NCBI GenBank assembly: GCA_963783855.1
Contig: CAWAPE010000003.1
Coordinates: forward strand, 124,001-188,000
Direction of reading: 5' to 3'
DNA from: JAKAGZ01 sp963783855
GTDB taxonomy: Bacteria > Bacteroidota > Ignavibacteria > Ignavibacteriales > Ignavibacteriaceae
Length of the DNA: 64,000 nt
In this document: piece after piece, positions 42,945-51,322 of the stretch
How the letters are laid out: every line of letters begins with the position of its first letter
How positions within the stretch are numbered: position 1 is the first letter of the stretch
Translations under genes and position numbers: made by a program
Notes under the pieces: model-generated
The model's input: the letters and a program-made list of their open reading frames with translations, nothing else
Told to the model about the DNA's origin: nothing
Databases searched by the model: none

Positions 42945-43380
42945 AGCCAGCTATTTCCACTGTCGGCGTTAAAATCATTTTTGATTTCATAGAATTTGAA
43001 ATCAGGCAGGCCATTTCTGATTTCTCGATCAACCTTATTGCTTTGTCTTTTTTACTTTCATCGTCTATTGTAACAACCGGTTTAAATTCTATTTCTGAAA
43101 TCATAAACTTACCGTCTACTTTTTCCAGCTTACCCGTTGCTTCACTTGAGAAAGATTTGAAATCGAATTTTGAATTTTCAGCTATCGCCAGGAAAGTTGT
43201 CATCAGGCAGATATTTGCTGAAGCAACAAACATATGTTCCGGTGACCAGATATTCGGGGAACCCTTCGGAAATTCCGGTGGCGTAGCAACTTTTATATCA
43301 GGCAGAGTAGGGGAGCTTAAGTTCCCAATTCTGTCTTTTTCCCAGTTAACTGTTGTAGTATAAAAATGAGCATTATCCAT
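42943..43380 (-). CDS. OsmC-family peroxide-type protein
   Basis: A 145-residue protein from the start at 43380, with AGGAC before it; the frame runs 8 codons further upstream. OsmC fold features are visible: the start FYTTTVNWEKDRIG, the segment WSPEHMFVASANICLMTTFLAIAE with one Cys, and a second Cys in EKSEMACLISNSM. These are the expected pair of the OsmC/Ohr active site, a thiol peroxidase for organic peroxides. It stands divergently from the Rrf2-type regulator, so a redox-stress role is plausible. Confidence 0.85.
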   Translation of the reverse strand: MDNAHFYTTTVNWEKDRIGNLSSPTLPDIKVATPPEFPKGSPNIWSPEHMFVASANICLMTTFLAIAENSKFDFKSFSSEATGKLEKVDGKFMISEIEFKPVVTIDDESKKDKAIRLIEKSEMACLISNSMKSKMILTPTVEIAG

Positions 43381-43399
43381 AATTTTGTCCTGTTTTTTT

Positions 43400-43413
43400 A
43401 TCAAACGTTTGAT
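43400..43413. promoter_or_regulatory. Perfect 14-bp palindrome before the OsmC-like gene
   Basis: ATCAAACGTTTGAT lies 20 bases upstream of the chosen OsmC start, in the divergent intergenic region. Its position fits an operator of the OsmC-like gene; the binding protein is unknown. Confidence 0.5.
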
Positions 43414-43477
43414 GTCTGTTAAACGAAAAGGATTCGTTTCTGGTGCAAAAATAAAGATATTTTTTATGAAAATTTAA

Positions 43478-43506
43478 TTGACAAATAGTACTTTTCTCAT
43501 TATTTT
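43478..43506 (+). promoter_or_regulatory. Promoter of the Rrf2-family gene
   Basis: TTGACA (43478-43483) and TATTTT (43501-43506) are 17 bases apart. The -10 box ends just before the palindrome at 43508 and 30 bases before the ATG at 43536. Confidence 0.65.
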
Positions 43507-43507
43507 T

Positions 43508-43528
43508 AATCAGACAATTTAATCTGAT
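43508..43528. promoter_or_regulatory. Candidate Rrf2 operator, site 1
   Basis: AATCAGAC, seven A/T bases and TCTGAT span 21 bases. The arms AATCAGA and TCTGATT form a 7-base inverted repeat. It lies at the transcription start and ends 7 bases before the ATG, the place for autorepression. The same layout recurs at 43983. Confidence 0.55.
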
Positions 43529-43535
43529 TTATAAA

Positions 43536-43967
43536 ATGACAGTAATTTTTTCAAAAAAGTGTGAATACGGAATGCAGGCGGTTCTTTACCTGGCAGCGCA
43601 TCAAAGTGGTGGTGTAATTGCTTCGGATGAAATAGCGAAATCCCTGGGAATTCCTAAGGAATTTGTTTCAAAAATTTTGCAAAGCCTTACTGAGAGTGGA
43701 ATAGTGGAATCAAGAAAAGGAAAAAATGGAGGATTTGCACTTGCAAAAACTCCTGAAAAAATCAGGTTGATTGATGTTGTTGCAGCAATAGACGGGCTGG
43801 ATATTTTTAACAGTTGTGTTCTCGGATTTCCAAATTGTACACCCGATCATCCATGCCCGGTGCATCACAACTGGGGGGAATTAAGAACACAGGCTTATAA
43901 TATGTTAACCGAGGAGACTCTGGATAAATTCAAGGAAAAAACTTTAAATAAAGTAAGCAGCCTCTGA
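43536..43967 (+). CDS. Rrf2-family transcriptional regulator, NsrR-like
   Basis: A 143-residue regulator. The N-terminal winged helix is clear (CEYGMQAVLYLAAHQSGGV, EIAKSLGIPKEFVSKIL, KNGGFALAKTPE). Three cysteines in the C-terminal part (SCVLGFPNC, then DHPCPVH) are the expected iron-sulfur ligands of IscR/NsrR-type sensors. NsrR proteins lose their cluster to nitric oxide and release repressed genes. The following genes, a NapH-like ferredoxin protein and a RIC protein, suit nitrosative stress. The gene has its own promoter and a palindrome at its start. Confidence 0.88.
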   Translation: MTVIFSKKCEYGMQAVLYLAAHQSGGVIASDEIAKSLGIPKEFVSKILQSLTESGIVESRKGKNGGFALAKTPEKIRLIDVVAAIDGLDIFNSCVLGFPNCTPDHPCPVHHNWGELRTQAYNMLTEETLDKFKEKTLNKVSSL

Positions 43968-43982
43968 GTTTTTTTGGAGTTA

Positions 43983-44003
43983 AATCGGATAAAAAAATCT
44001 GAT
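43983..44003. promoter_or_regulatory. Candidate Rrf2 operator, site 2
   Basis: AATCGGAT, seven A residues and TCTGAT form the same 21-base layout as the site at 43508, matching at the outer AATC, GA and TCTGAT positions. It ends 6 bases before the ATG at 44010. Confidence 0.5.
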
Positions 44004-44009
44004 ATAAAA

Positions 44010-45113
44010 ATGGAAAAGAAAAAAATAATAAGAAATAAAGAAAAGCCGATTCAGAAATACAGGTTCTATATTCAAACGGCCTTTGCATTACTTTGTATAT
44101 GGATTGGGGTAGAGTTTTATCAATTTGCAACTTATTTACAATCAGGAGGTGTAGCAGCATTTCATAACCGGCCTCCCGGTAGTGAAGGATTTTTGCCAAT
44201 CAGTTCACTTATGAGTTTCTATTTGTTTCTTACTACGGGGGAAATTCATCCGGCTCATCCTGCAGGACTTTTTATTTTCTTCGCAATTATTTTAATGTCA
44301 CTTCTTTTCGGAAAATCATTTTGCAGCTGGTTGTGCCCCGTTGGATATATCTCTGAGATGGTAGGGGAATTCGGTGAAAAAATAATCTATAAGTTATTCC
44401 ACAAAAAATTAGTTTTACCAAAGGTTATAGACTATCCTCTAAGGAGTTTGAAATATTTACTACTGGGATTTTTTGTTTACTCAATATTTTTCCTGATGAC
44501 TCTGACATCGATTAAATTTTTTCTAGATAGTCCCTACAATATTGTAGCTGATTTGAAAATGTATTTTTTCTTCGCAGATATTTCGAGGTTTTCTCTGATC
44601 GTAATTGGCTCACTTATTTTGTTATCTGTATTTATTAAAAATTTCTGGTGCCGGTTCCTTTGTCCTTACGGAGCGTTGCTTGGATTGCTTTCATTTCTTA
44701 GTCCGAATAAAATAAAAAGAAATCCGGTAAGCTGTATAGATTGCGGCCTTTGCAATAAAGCGTGTCCTTCTAATATAAAAGTAGATAAAATAAAAACTGT
44801 CTTATCTGATGAATGTACATCCTGCATGAGTTGTGTTGATGCTTGTCCGGTTGCAGACACTCTTTATCTGAAATCGATGGTTACCAGAAAAAAGGTCTCT
44901 AAAAAGAGTATAGCAATTGCAGTGGTTGTAATATTTATGTTCCTCACCGGTTTGGGTATGTTAACCGGCAATTGGGATAACAATATTTCAAAAGAGCAAT
45001 ATTTGATCTATTACGAAAACATGAACAGCTATGGCCATCCGACAAGTACGGAAGCAGTTAAAAAATTTAACAAGGAATCCAGTTCAAAAATTATTGATAA
45101 AACGATAAAATAA
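44010..45113 (+). CDS. NapH/CcoG-like membrane ferredoxin protein
   Basis: A 367-residue membrane protein from the ATG at 44010; the frame opens at TTG 43974, but that would cover the operator and has no ribosome-binding site. It has about five membrane segments, two polyferredoxin-type loops with paired cysteines (FCSWLCPVGYISEM and CRFLCPYGALLG) and two ferredoxin clusters (CIDCGLCNKACP and CTSCMSCVDACP). The family (NapH, CcoG, NosR C-terminal part) passes electrons across the inner membrane. Its partner enzyme is not next to it. It lies 42 bases after the Rrf2 gene. Confidence 0.8.
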   Translation: MEKKKIIRNKEKPIQKYRFYIQTAFALLCIWIGVEFYQFATYLQSGGVAAFHNRPPGSEGFLPISSLMSFYLFLTTGEIHPAHPAGLFIFFAIILMSLLFGKSFCSWLCPVGYISEMVGEFGEKIIYKLFHKKLVLPKVIDYPLRSLKYLLLGFFVYSIFFLMTLTSIKFFLDSPYNIVADLKMYFFFADISRFSLIVIGSLILLSVFIKNFWCRFLCPYGALLGLLSFLSPNKIKRNPVSCIDCGLCNKACPSNIKVDKIKTVLSDECTSCMSCVDACPVADTLYLKSMVTRKKVSKKSIAIAVVVIFMFLTGLGMLTGNWDNNISKEQYLIYYENMNSYGHPTSTEAVKKFNKESSSKIIDKTIK

Positions 45114-45307
45114 TATGAAGCTGGTGAGCAGGATGAAGCTAAATGCTTTCCCAAAAACAGTAAGAATTTTCTCAGTTCTTAAAATTTTTTAAACTTAATT
45201 TGATATTGTAGGCAAAATTAAGGCTTTATTTGCAACATAAATTGATAAAGTCTCCACTATTTCAGGCATAAACCTTGATTACGAAAGAGAGTATTATAGG
45301 AGAAAAA

Positions 45308-46057
45308 ATGGAAAATACTGAAAAAAAATATTCCGGGCTGACCCTTTTACAAATAATTAATGGCAACACTAAGGCAGCAGCAATTCTTGAAAAATATAAT
45401 CTTGATTTGGCTAATAATGGTGCTAAAACAATCAGGCAGGTGTGTGAAGAAAAGGGCATATTATCAACTGATGTATTTAATGATCTTGATGGTGTAGTAG
45501 ATTGTAAAATAGAAATTCCTGTAAAAATAGATGACTGGGAGCTTGATGCTATTGTTGATTACATTATCAATAATCACCATAAATATGTAAGAACAATGAT
45601 TCCTGTAATAACCACACATACAGAAAAAATAGCAGCAACTTACGGTAAAGATCATCCCGAAATGGTTGAAGTTGCAAGAATATTTTCAGCAGTATATAAA
45701 GAACTGAAACAACATATGATGAAAGAAGAGGAAATTATTTTTCCGTATATAAAATATCTTGTAAAGGTTAAGGCCGGATCAGCGAAATTTGAGAAACCAT
45801 ATTTTGGAAGGATAGGAAATCCGATAAATATGATGGAGCTTGAACATCAGTCCGTTGGTGAAGATATGTACACGATCAGGAAATTATTAAACAATTATGC
45901 AGAACCAGCTGACAATAATGAAACCTATAAACTCGCAGTAAAGGAATTAAAAGAATTTGAGGAAGATCATCTGAAACATGTACATCTTGAAAATCATCTT
46001 TTATTTCCGAAAGCAGTTATTCTGGAAGAACAATTGCTGGAAGTAGTGAACATCTAA
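45308..46057 (+). CDS. RIC (ScdA/YtfE)-type hemerythrin iron-sulfur repair protein
   Basis: A 249-residue protein from the ATG at 45308 (AGGAG upstream). Residues about 10-60 match the ScdA N-terminal domain, and residues about 85-240 form a hemerythrin-like diiron fold (HHKYVRTMIPVITTHTEKIA, LKQHMMKEEEIIFPYIK, ELEHQSVGEDMYTIRK, DHLKHVHLENHLLFPKA). RIC proteins repair clusters damaged by nitric oxide or peroxide. Odd feature: the usual CCGG in the N-terminal domain is A35-N36-N37-G38, so both cysteines are missing. Its position after the Rrf2 and NapH-like genes supports a stress role. Confidence 0.85.
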   Translation: MENTEKKYSGLTLLQIINGNTKAAAILEKYNLDLANNGAKTIRQVCEEKGILSTDVFNDLDGVVDCKIEIPVKIDDWELDAIVDYIINNHHKYVRTMIPVITTHTEKIAATYGKDHPEMVEVARIFSAVYKELKQHMMKEEEIIFPYIKYLVKVKAGSAKFEKPYFGRIGNPINMMELEHQSVGEDMYTIRKLLNNYAEPADNNETYKLAVKELKEFEEDHLKHVHLENHLLFPKAVILEEQLLEVVNI

Positions 46058-46082
46058 AAATTTTATCCGCCACGTTAAAATG

Positions 46083-46115
46083 AAAAGCCCTCATAAAATT
46101 ATGAGGGCTTTTTTA
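46083..46115 (+). terminator. Terminator after the RIC gene
   Basis: The 12-base stem AAGCCCTCATAA / TTATGAGGGCTT with a 2-base loop is followed by T residues. It also faces the convergent gene ending at 46134 and could serve both strands. Confidence 0.85.
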
Positions 46116-46133
46116 TGAAGTATAAAATAATTA

Positions 46134-47837
46134 TCAGGCTTTCATTCTGCGGCCCTGTTCTTCGTGAATGAATATCCAGCTGCAGATTTTGCCAATGTTT
46201 ATTTCATCAAAATTTCCCCAATATGCTCTTGTCCTTACGTGATGAGAACTTGTATCTGTTTCGGGAATGTTTTCGGCTTCGTCAATCAGGTCTTTAATTC
46301 TCTGCTGCCATTTGGACATATTTGCTACCCTGAGATCGAGCCATCCTTCAAATGCCCAGCGTTCTATATTTTTTCCATTGATATCGAGTTCATTTTCTCC
46401 CTGGAAAGCGGGAATTTTGATATTGTTTCCTCTCAAAAGTGATTTTCCATCCGGAAGCAGAATTGGAATTCCAATTGATAAAATTTCGCTTCTTTGTTTT
46501 TTATCGTTCGATATAATTTCAAAACATTTATCTGAAACAACTTTAGGTTTCGCTTTCAGAAAATCACGCATCGTTTTAAAAATTCTTCTTATAAGATGAA
46601 TCTCAAAAAGAAGTTTTGATAATCTTGGAGGTCCGAGTAGCTCAAAAGCCACGCTGTAGATATTATTTTTTTCTTCGAGTTGAGCAAGTTTTGTAACAGC
46701 TGTGTGTTGCATATAACCTGCGCGGTATGTTGGTTCAAGTGTTGCGTGATCGAGTGAACTAACAATATCTTTACCGGTGTTTCCACCCTTTATTTCATAA
46801 ATTGCAACTTCGGCTATTTCCTCAGGTGTTACAAATTCCATCTGTCTCTGTGCAGTAATTGTTTCGAATTCACCTTTTGAAAAAATTCCGTTTTCGCCTG
46901 TATCAATGAAAACAGATTTTAAAGTTTCACCAGTTGATTTGTACTGTTTGTTCTGACAGATTTCAAACTTTCCTTTTAAAGGAATAGCTTCACTGATGTC
47001 AATATCAAAAAGATCTATCGCCTGTCCTCTTCTTTTTATTTCACCAAATTCAATTCTCTTCCAGGCAATTGCGCCGGTTGGTTTTATTTCTTTGGTTATC
47101 GGTCCCTCAGGAGTTCTTCCCATCAGGAATAACAATAGTGTTTGAGCACCTGCAATAGATGATTTACTCAACAGAACGCGGGAAGGTTTTTCTTCGCTGT
47201 GCGTGTACGGAATATTTAATCCCATTCCGCCTGTTCCGCTTGTCCCTACTTTTAAATAAACACCTGTATTCACTTTGCTCATACTTGCATACATAATCTG
47301 TACGTGCCTGATAAGCTGTGGGATATAAAGAGTACACAAAAGTTTCTCAGTTTCAGAAACAATTACATCGTATTCAGCCTTTGTTTTTATGGCACGGTTT
47401 ATCGTTCTATAGGTGCTGTAAACATCCTGGTATGCAATTGCGGTTGCGGTGTTAATACAATCAATAACTACGTTTGGCTTAAATTTCATCATTAGCTGAT
47501 AAATAGCTGAACTTTCGAGCACTTGGTCGGAAAGTTCATCCATTATATCACTCATTAAAATTTTCCTGGTCTTTTTATTTGCTAAAAGTTCGCCCCGATT
47601 TTTTTCTTTGAATTCGTTTCTTACAAATATATCTCCGCCCCAGGGTATGAAAAAGTTCTTTCCTTTTTTCTCAGGGAATTCAATTTCTAATTTTTTAACG
47701 GCATCCTTTGCTTCTGATAATCTTAAAGATGTGATAATTATTTTTTTAGGTTTTTCAGGAATAAGGTTCCTGGCTACTGCAGTACCAACCAGGCCCCACC
47801 CACCAAGAACCAGAACTGTTTTATTTTGTATGTCCAT
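46134..47837 (-). CDS. Rossmann-fold short-chain dehydrogenase-like protein
   Basis: A 567-residue protein. The N-terminal GGWGLVGTAVARNL (residues about 12-26) is the dinucleotide-binding glycine motif of a short-chain dehydrogenase/epimerase-type fold. The rest, with VVIDCINTATAIAYQDVYST and a long C-terminal half of ~300 residues, is far longer than common members and is not recognised. No catalytic Tyr-Lys pair could be placed with confidence. It stands alone on the minus strand between terminator-flanked units. Function unknown. Confidence 0.6.
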   Translation of the reverse strand: MDIQNKTVLVLGGWGLVGTAVARNLIPEKPKKIIITSLRLSEAKDAVKKLEIEFPEKKGKNFFIPWGGDIFVRNEFKEKNRGELLANKKTRKILMSDIMDELSDQVLESSAIYQLMMKFKPNVVIDCINTATAIAYQDVYSTYRTINRAIKTKAEYDVIVSETEKLLCTLYIPQLIRHVQIMYASMSKVNTGVYLKVGTSGTGGMGLNIPYTHSEEKPSRVLLSKSSIAGAQTLLLFLMGRTPEGPITKEIKPTGAIAWKRIEFGEIKRRGQAIDLFDIDISEAIPLKGKFEICQNKQYKSTGETLKSVFIDTGENGIFSKGEFETITAQRQMEFVTPEEIAEVAIYEIKGGNTGKDIVSSLDHATLEPTYRAGYMQHTAVTKLAQLEEKNNIYSVAFELLGPPRLSKLLFEIHLIRRIFKTMRDFLKAKPKVVSDKCFEIISNDKKQRSEILSIGIPILLPDGKSLLRGNNIKIPAFQGENELDINGKNIERWAFEGWLDLRVANMSKWQQRIKDLIDEAENIPETDTSSHHVRTRAYWGNFDEINIGKICSWIFIHEEQGRRMKA

Positions 47838-48099
47838 AAGCTCCCCCTCGTAATGAGGATTTTTTGTAAAAACTATCCTACTAAATTACAGTAAACGAAA
47901 CTATTCAGCAATGTATTTTGAATGTAAATGACAAAAAATGCGTAATTAATGGAGGAACATAATTTTAATAATATATTTTGGATTGAACCTAAAAACTGCG
48001 ATTTTATTTCCAAATCATGCTTAATTCATTGCTAAACTACTCAGGTATTATTAAGTTTAAATTTATTTTATTATAGTTTCTAAAAGAAGTGGTAATCCG

Positions 48100-48570
48100 A
48101 TGAAAGTTGCAGATTTATTAAAAAAAGAGTTTATAATTCCTGAATTAAAAGGGAATACCAAAGAAGAAGTTATCAATGAACTGGTTGATCTTTTTAACGA
48201 TGATCCCCGGGTAAATGATCTTGATAAAATCAGGAACTCAGTACTTGAAAGAGAAAAAATTATGTCAACCGGAGTGGGAAAAGGATTTGCAATTCCACAC
48301 GGAAAAACTAATTCTGTAGAAGAAATTCTGGGAGCTTTTGGTAGAACAAGCAATCCAGTGGATTACCAGTCGCTTGATAATCAACCTGTCGATCTTGTAT
48401 TTCTGCTGGTTGGGAAAGATAATCTTGTAAGCACACACATAAAATTGTTAAGCAGAATTTCCAGAATGATGAACAAGGATGAGTTCAGGGAATCATTACA
48501 AAAAGCTAAGACTACCGAAGAAATTTTAGAGCTATTTAGTAAAGAAGAAGAAAATTATTTTGAAGTTTAG
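48100..48570 (+). CDS. PTS fructose-type IIA / PtsN-like protein
   Basis: A 156-residue single-domain protein. The phospho-acceptor histidine lies in GFAIPHGKTNSVEEI, and a block typical of the fructose/mannitol IIA fold follows (VDLVFLLVGKDNLVSTHIKLLSRISRM). With no IIB or IIC gene near it, it is more likely a regulatory PtsN-type protein than part of a sugar importer. It stands 74 bases before hisS in the same direction. Confidence 0.85.
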   Translation: MKVADLLKKEFIIPELKGNTKEEVINELVDLFNDDPRVNDLDKIRNSVLEREKIMSTGVGKGFAIPHGKTNSVEEILGAFGRTSNPVDYQSLDNQPVDLVFLLVGKDNLVSTHIKLLSRISRMMNKDEFRESLQKAKTTEEILELFSKEEENYFEV

Positions 48571-48644
48571 GCTTTAGAATAATTTCCCATCTTTGTAAAA
48601 ACACATCTCTTATTATTGTTTAAATATATTTTTATTGTTGTAAT

Positions 48645-49904
48645 ATGATCAAAGCAATTACCGGAACAAAAGATATACTCCCTTCAGAAATTTCAAAATG
48701 GACACTTCTTGAAAATATTGTCCGAAATGTTTTCACAAATTTTAATTATAAAGAAATAAGAACGCCAATTTTTGAAGAAACAGGTCTATTTGCCAGGGGA
48801 ATAGGAGAAGAGACAGATATCGTTGGGAAAGAAATGTATACGTTTCTTGATAGGAGCGAAACCAGTATAACTTTAAAACCTGAAATGACTGCTGCAGTTG
48901 TTCGCTCTTTTATAGAACACTCACTCGGTAAACAGCAATCATTAAATAAACTTTTTTATATCTCCCCAATGTTCAGACAGGAGAGGCCGCAGGCAGGCCG
49001 ACTGAGACAATTTCACCAGTTTGGTGCAGAAGCTATCGGAAGTACCTCGGTTATGCTTGATGCTGAATTAATCGGAATTGTTTATGACATTCTAAAACTT
49101 CTCGGGCTTAAAGATTTACAGGTTAAAATAAATTCTCTCGGCGTACCTGAATCCAGGGAAAATTATAAGAACGAACTGAGAAAATACCTCGAAGATAAAA
49201 AGAATAAATTATCGGAAGACAGCAGGAGAAGATTTGATACAAATATTCTAAGAGTTTTTGACAGTAAAGTTGAGTCGGATCAGGAAATTCTGAAGGGCGC
49301 TCCTTTATTAATAGATCATCTGGACGAAGAAAGTAAAAATGATTTTGAAGAAGTAAAAAATTACTTAAAGTTAATGAATATTCCGTTTGAAGTTGAACCC
49401 GGACTTGTGAGAGGGCTTGATTATTATACTAAAACAACATTTGAAATTCTCAGCGGCAAAGTAGGCTCGCAAAGCGCATTATGCGGCGGCGGTAGATATG
49501 ATCTTTTAATTGAGCAGCTTGGTGGTACACCGACACCGGGCGTTGGTTTTGCGGCAGGAATTGAGAGAATTTTGCTGGCCTGTGAAAATGAAAAATCACT
49601 GGCTCTTCCGGAAGAAAATATTGATCTCTACATTGTAAGAATTGATAAAGAGCTAAAACAAAAGGTTGTTGAAACCGGATTAAATTTAAGAAGGAATAGG
49701 CTTTCTGTTGAATTTGATTATCTTGACAGAAGTGTAAAAGCACAGATGCGCGAAGCAAATAAATTGAATTCTAAATTTGTATTATTTATTGGCGGTGAAG
49801 AATTTAAATCAGGAAAAGCTAACCTGAAAAAGATGGAAACCGGTGAGCAGGTTGAACTGGGTATTGATAATACAGAAGAAATTATAAAAAACATTACAAA
49901 ATAA
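48645..49904 (+). CDS. hisS: Histidine--tRNA ligase
   Basis: A 419-residue class II synthetase. Motif 2 reads MFRQERPQAGRLRQFHQFG, the histidine-specific LVRGLDYYTKTTFE block is near residue 250, and motif 3 reads GVGFAAGIERILL after GGGRYDLL. The C-terminal anticodon-binding part (VEFDYLDRSVKAQMREANK) is present. The start MIKAITGTKDILP is the family N-terminus. Its stop overlaps the next gene by one base (TAATG), so the two are probably translated together. Confidence 0.97.
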   Translation: MIKAITGTKDILPSEISKWTLLENIVRNVFTNFNYKEIRTPIFEETGLFARGIGEETDIVGKEMYTFLDRSETSITLKPEMTAAVVRSFIEHSLGKQQSLNKLFYISPMFRQERPQAGRLRQFHQFGAEAIGSTSVMLDAELIGIVYDILKLLGLKDLQVKINSLGVPESRENYKNELRKYLEDKKNKLSEDSRRRFDTNILRVFDSKVESDQEILKGAPLLIDHLDEESKNDFEEVKNYLKLMNIPFEVEPGLVRGLDYYTKTTFEILSGKVGSQSALCGGGRYDLLIEQLGGTPTPGVGFAAGIERILLACENEKSLALPEENIDLYIVRIDKELKQKVVETGLNLRRNRLSVEFDYLDRSVKAQMREANKLNSKFVLFIGGEEFKSGKANLKKMETGEQVELGIDNTEEIIKNITK

Positions 49905-50410
49905 TGTCCCTCAAAAATCCGAAATCGATTCCCGGTATTCCTAAGGCCAGGGAAAAATCAATTACCCGGTTAAAGGATAATATACCGAGAAAAAAAGAAG
50001 CCGAAATTGAATATTTGTGCTCAGTATATTTTAAGAAAGACACGGTGAGCAATAAACAATTCTATTGTGCAAGGCTTACTTCCACCAGGCAATTTACAAT
50101 GCTTAATTACGAAATTTCGGTTAAAACCCGCCGCCAGAAAAAGTCTATCGACATAAGCATTCTCGGATTGAATACAAAAAAAGAGTATGTAACCAAAGCC
50201 GGACCGGCGGTTACTGAATTGTTATTTAAAGATCTTTATGGCAAATTTACTTTTAATATAATCAAGCAGGATGGAAGCATAAACAGCGCTGTATTTGATT
50301 TTAATATATTCAAAAAACAGATTGTACTTGTAAAAGAATTTTTGCCCGAAAAAGAAAACAACAGGAGATTCTGTGATTTTGAAATTGCAGAAGATAAATT
50401 TTCATACTAA
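49904..50410 (+). CDS. Hypothetical protein between hisS and lgt
   Basis: A 168-residue, mostly hydrophilic protein with a basic N-terminal third (SIPGIPKAREKSITRLKDNI, PRKKEAEIEYLC) and an alternating strand-rich middle (ISVKTRRQKKSIDISILGLN, AGPAVTELLFKDLYGKFTF). No signal peptide, no membrane helix and no recognised family. The single-base overlap with hisS and 18-base gap to lgt support a real gene in a housekeeping operon. Small relatives of this position may be specific to the Ignavibacteria group; that is a guess. Confidence 0.6.
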   Translation: MSLKNPKSIPGIPKAREKSITRLKDNIPRKKEAEIEYLCSVYFKKDTVSNKQFYCARLTSTRQFTMLNYEISVKTRRQKKSIDISILGLNTKKEYVTKAGPAVTELLFKDLYGKFTFNIIKQDGSINSAVFDFNIFKKQIVLVKEFLPEKENNRRFCDFEIAEDKFSY

Positions 50411-50428
50411 TTACTAAGGCAAAACCAG

Positions 50429-51301
50429 ATGTATCCCGAGTTATTTAAGATTGGTCCTTTTACGGTTTACAGTTACGGCCTGATGCTCGGAATAGCATTC
50501 ATAGTGGCCAGCTATTTTCTTACCAAAGAATTTGAAAGAAAAAACCTCAGTTCAAATCTTGCAACTGAAATAACATTGCTTGCAATAATTTTTGGAATTG
50601 TTGGCAGTAAACTTTTCAGCCTGTTTGAAAACTGGGATGCGTTTTTAAAAGACCCTATGATTGCTTTTTCACCCGGAGGTCTGACTTTTTACGGCGGACT
50701 TATTCTGGCAATTATTGCGATCTGGATTTATTTAAAAAGAAAAAAAATCCCGTTTCTTGTGGTTGCAGATGCGGCAGCTCCATCATTAATACTTGCTTAT
50801 GGAATCGGAAGAATAGGATGTCATCTTGCAGGTGACGGCGATTACGGAATTCCGACAAACCTGCCATGGGGCACCAATTATTCTCACGGAACGGTTCCCC
50901 CGTCTGTAATGTTTGATCAATTTAATTTTCAAAAATATTTTCCTGATGTCGCAAAACATTTCCCAAACGGTGTTCCTGATAGTACTCCTTTGCATCCGGT
51001 TCCGATATACGAATTTATTCTTGCCGTAATAATTTTCGGAATTCTATGGAAGTTAAGGAAAAAAGACTGGGCAGATGGAAAGCTTTTTATGTTTTACCTT
51101 ATCTTTGCGGGATTCGAAAGGCTGATGGTTGAATTTATTAGATTGAACCCGCGCCTGTTGTTTGGATTAACTGAGGCGCAGTTGATTTCCGTAGTGATGA
51201 TAATAGCAGGATTTTTAGGACTGTCATATTTTGCAAAACACAAAGATCTGAGAAAATTTAAACCTGCTGTTGAAAAGAAAGATCATACAAATAAAAAATA
51301 A
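50429..51301 (+). CDS. lgt: Prolipoprotein diacylglyceryl transferase
   Basis: A 290-residue membrane enzyme that adds diacylglycerol to lipobox cysteines, needed for the many lipoproteins in this window. Family blocks are visible: YSYGLMLGIAFIVASYFL at the start, LTFYGGLILAIIAIW, the signature GRIGCHLAGDGDYGIPTNLP near residue 125, and HPVPIYEFILAV. The C-terminal part has two more helices and ends in a basic tail. It lies between an unknown gene and a TrmH-family methyltransferase in the same direction. Confidence 0.95.
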   Translation: MYPELFKIGPFTVYSYGLMLGIAFIVASYFLTKEFERKNLSSNLATEITLLAIIFGIVGSKLFSLFENWDAFLKDPMIAFSPGGLTFYGGLILAIIAIWIYLKRKKIPFLVVADAAAPSLILAYGIGRIGCHLAGDGDYGIPTNLPWGTNYSHGTVPPSVMFDQFNFQKYFPDVAKHFPNGVPDSTPLHPVPIYEFILAVIIFGILWKLRKKDWADGKLFMFYLIFAGFERLMVEFIRLNPRLLFGLTEAQLISVVMIIAGFLGLSYFAKHKDLRKFKPAVEKKDHTNKK

Positions 51302-51322
51302 TTACTATCCCCGGTTTTTTAA

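Noticed and set aside
43043..43363. 106-codon plus-strand frame inside the OsmC-like gene
   Set aside because: It is antisense to a well-supported family member and has no features of its own.
43974..44009. TTG start for the NapH-like gene
   Set aside because: It has no ribosome-binding site and would place the repeat operator inside the coding region; the ATG at 44010 keeps the operator outside the gene, as it is for the Rrf2 gene.
46164..46786. Short frames opposite or inside the Rossmann-fold protein gene
   Set aside because: They are shadows of the long minus-strand gene and have no ribosome-binding sites or family features.
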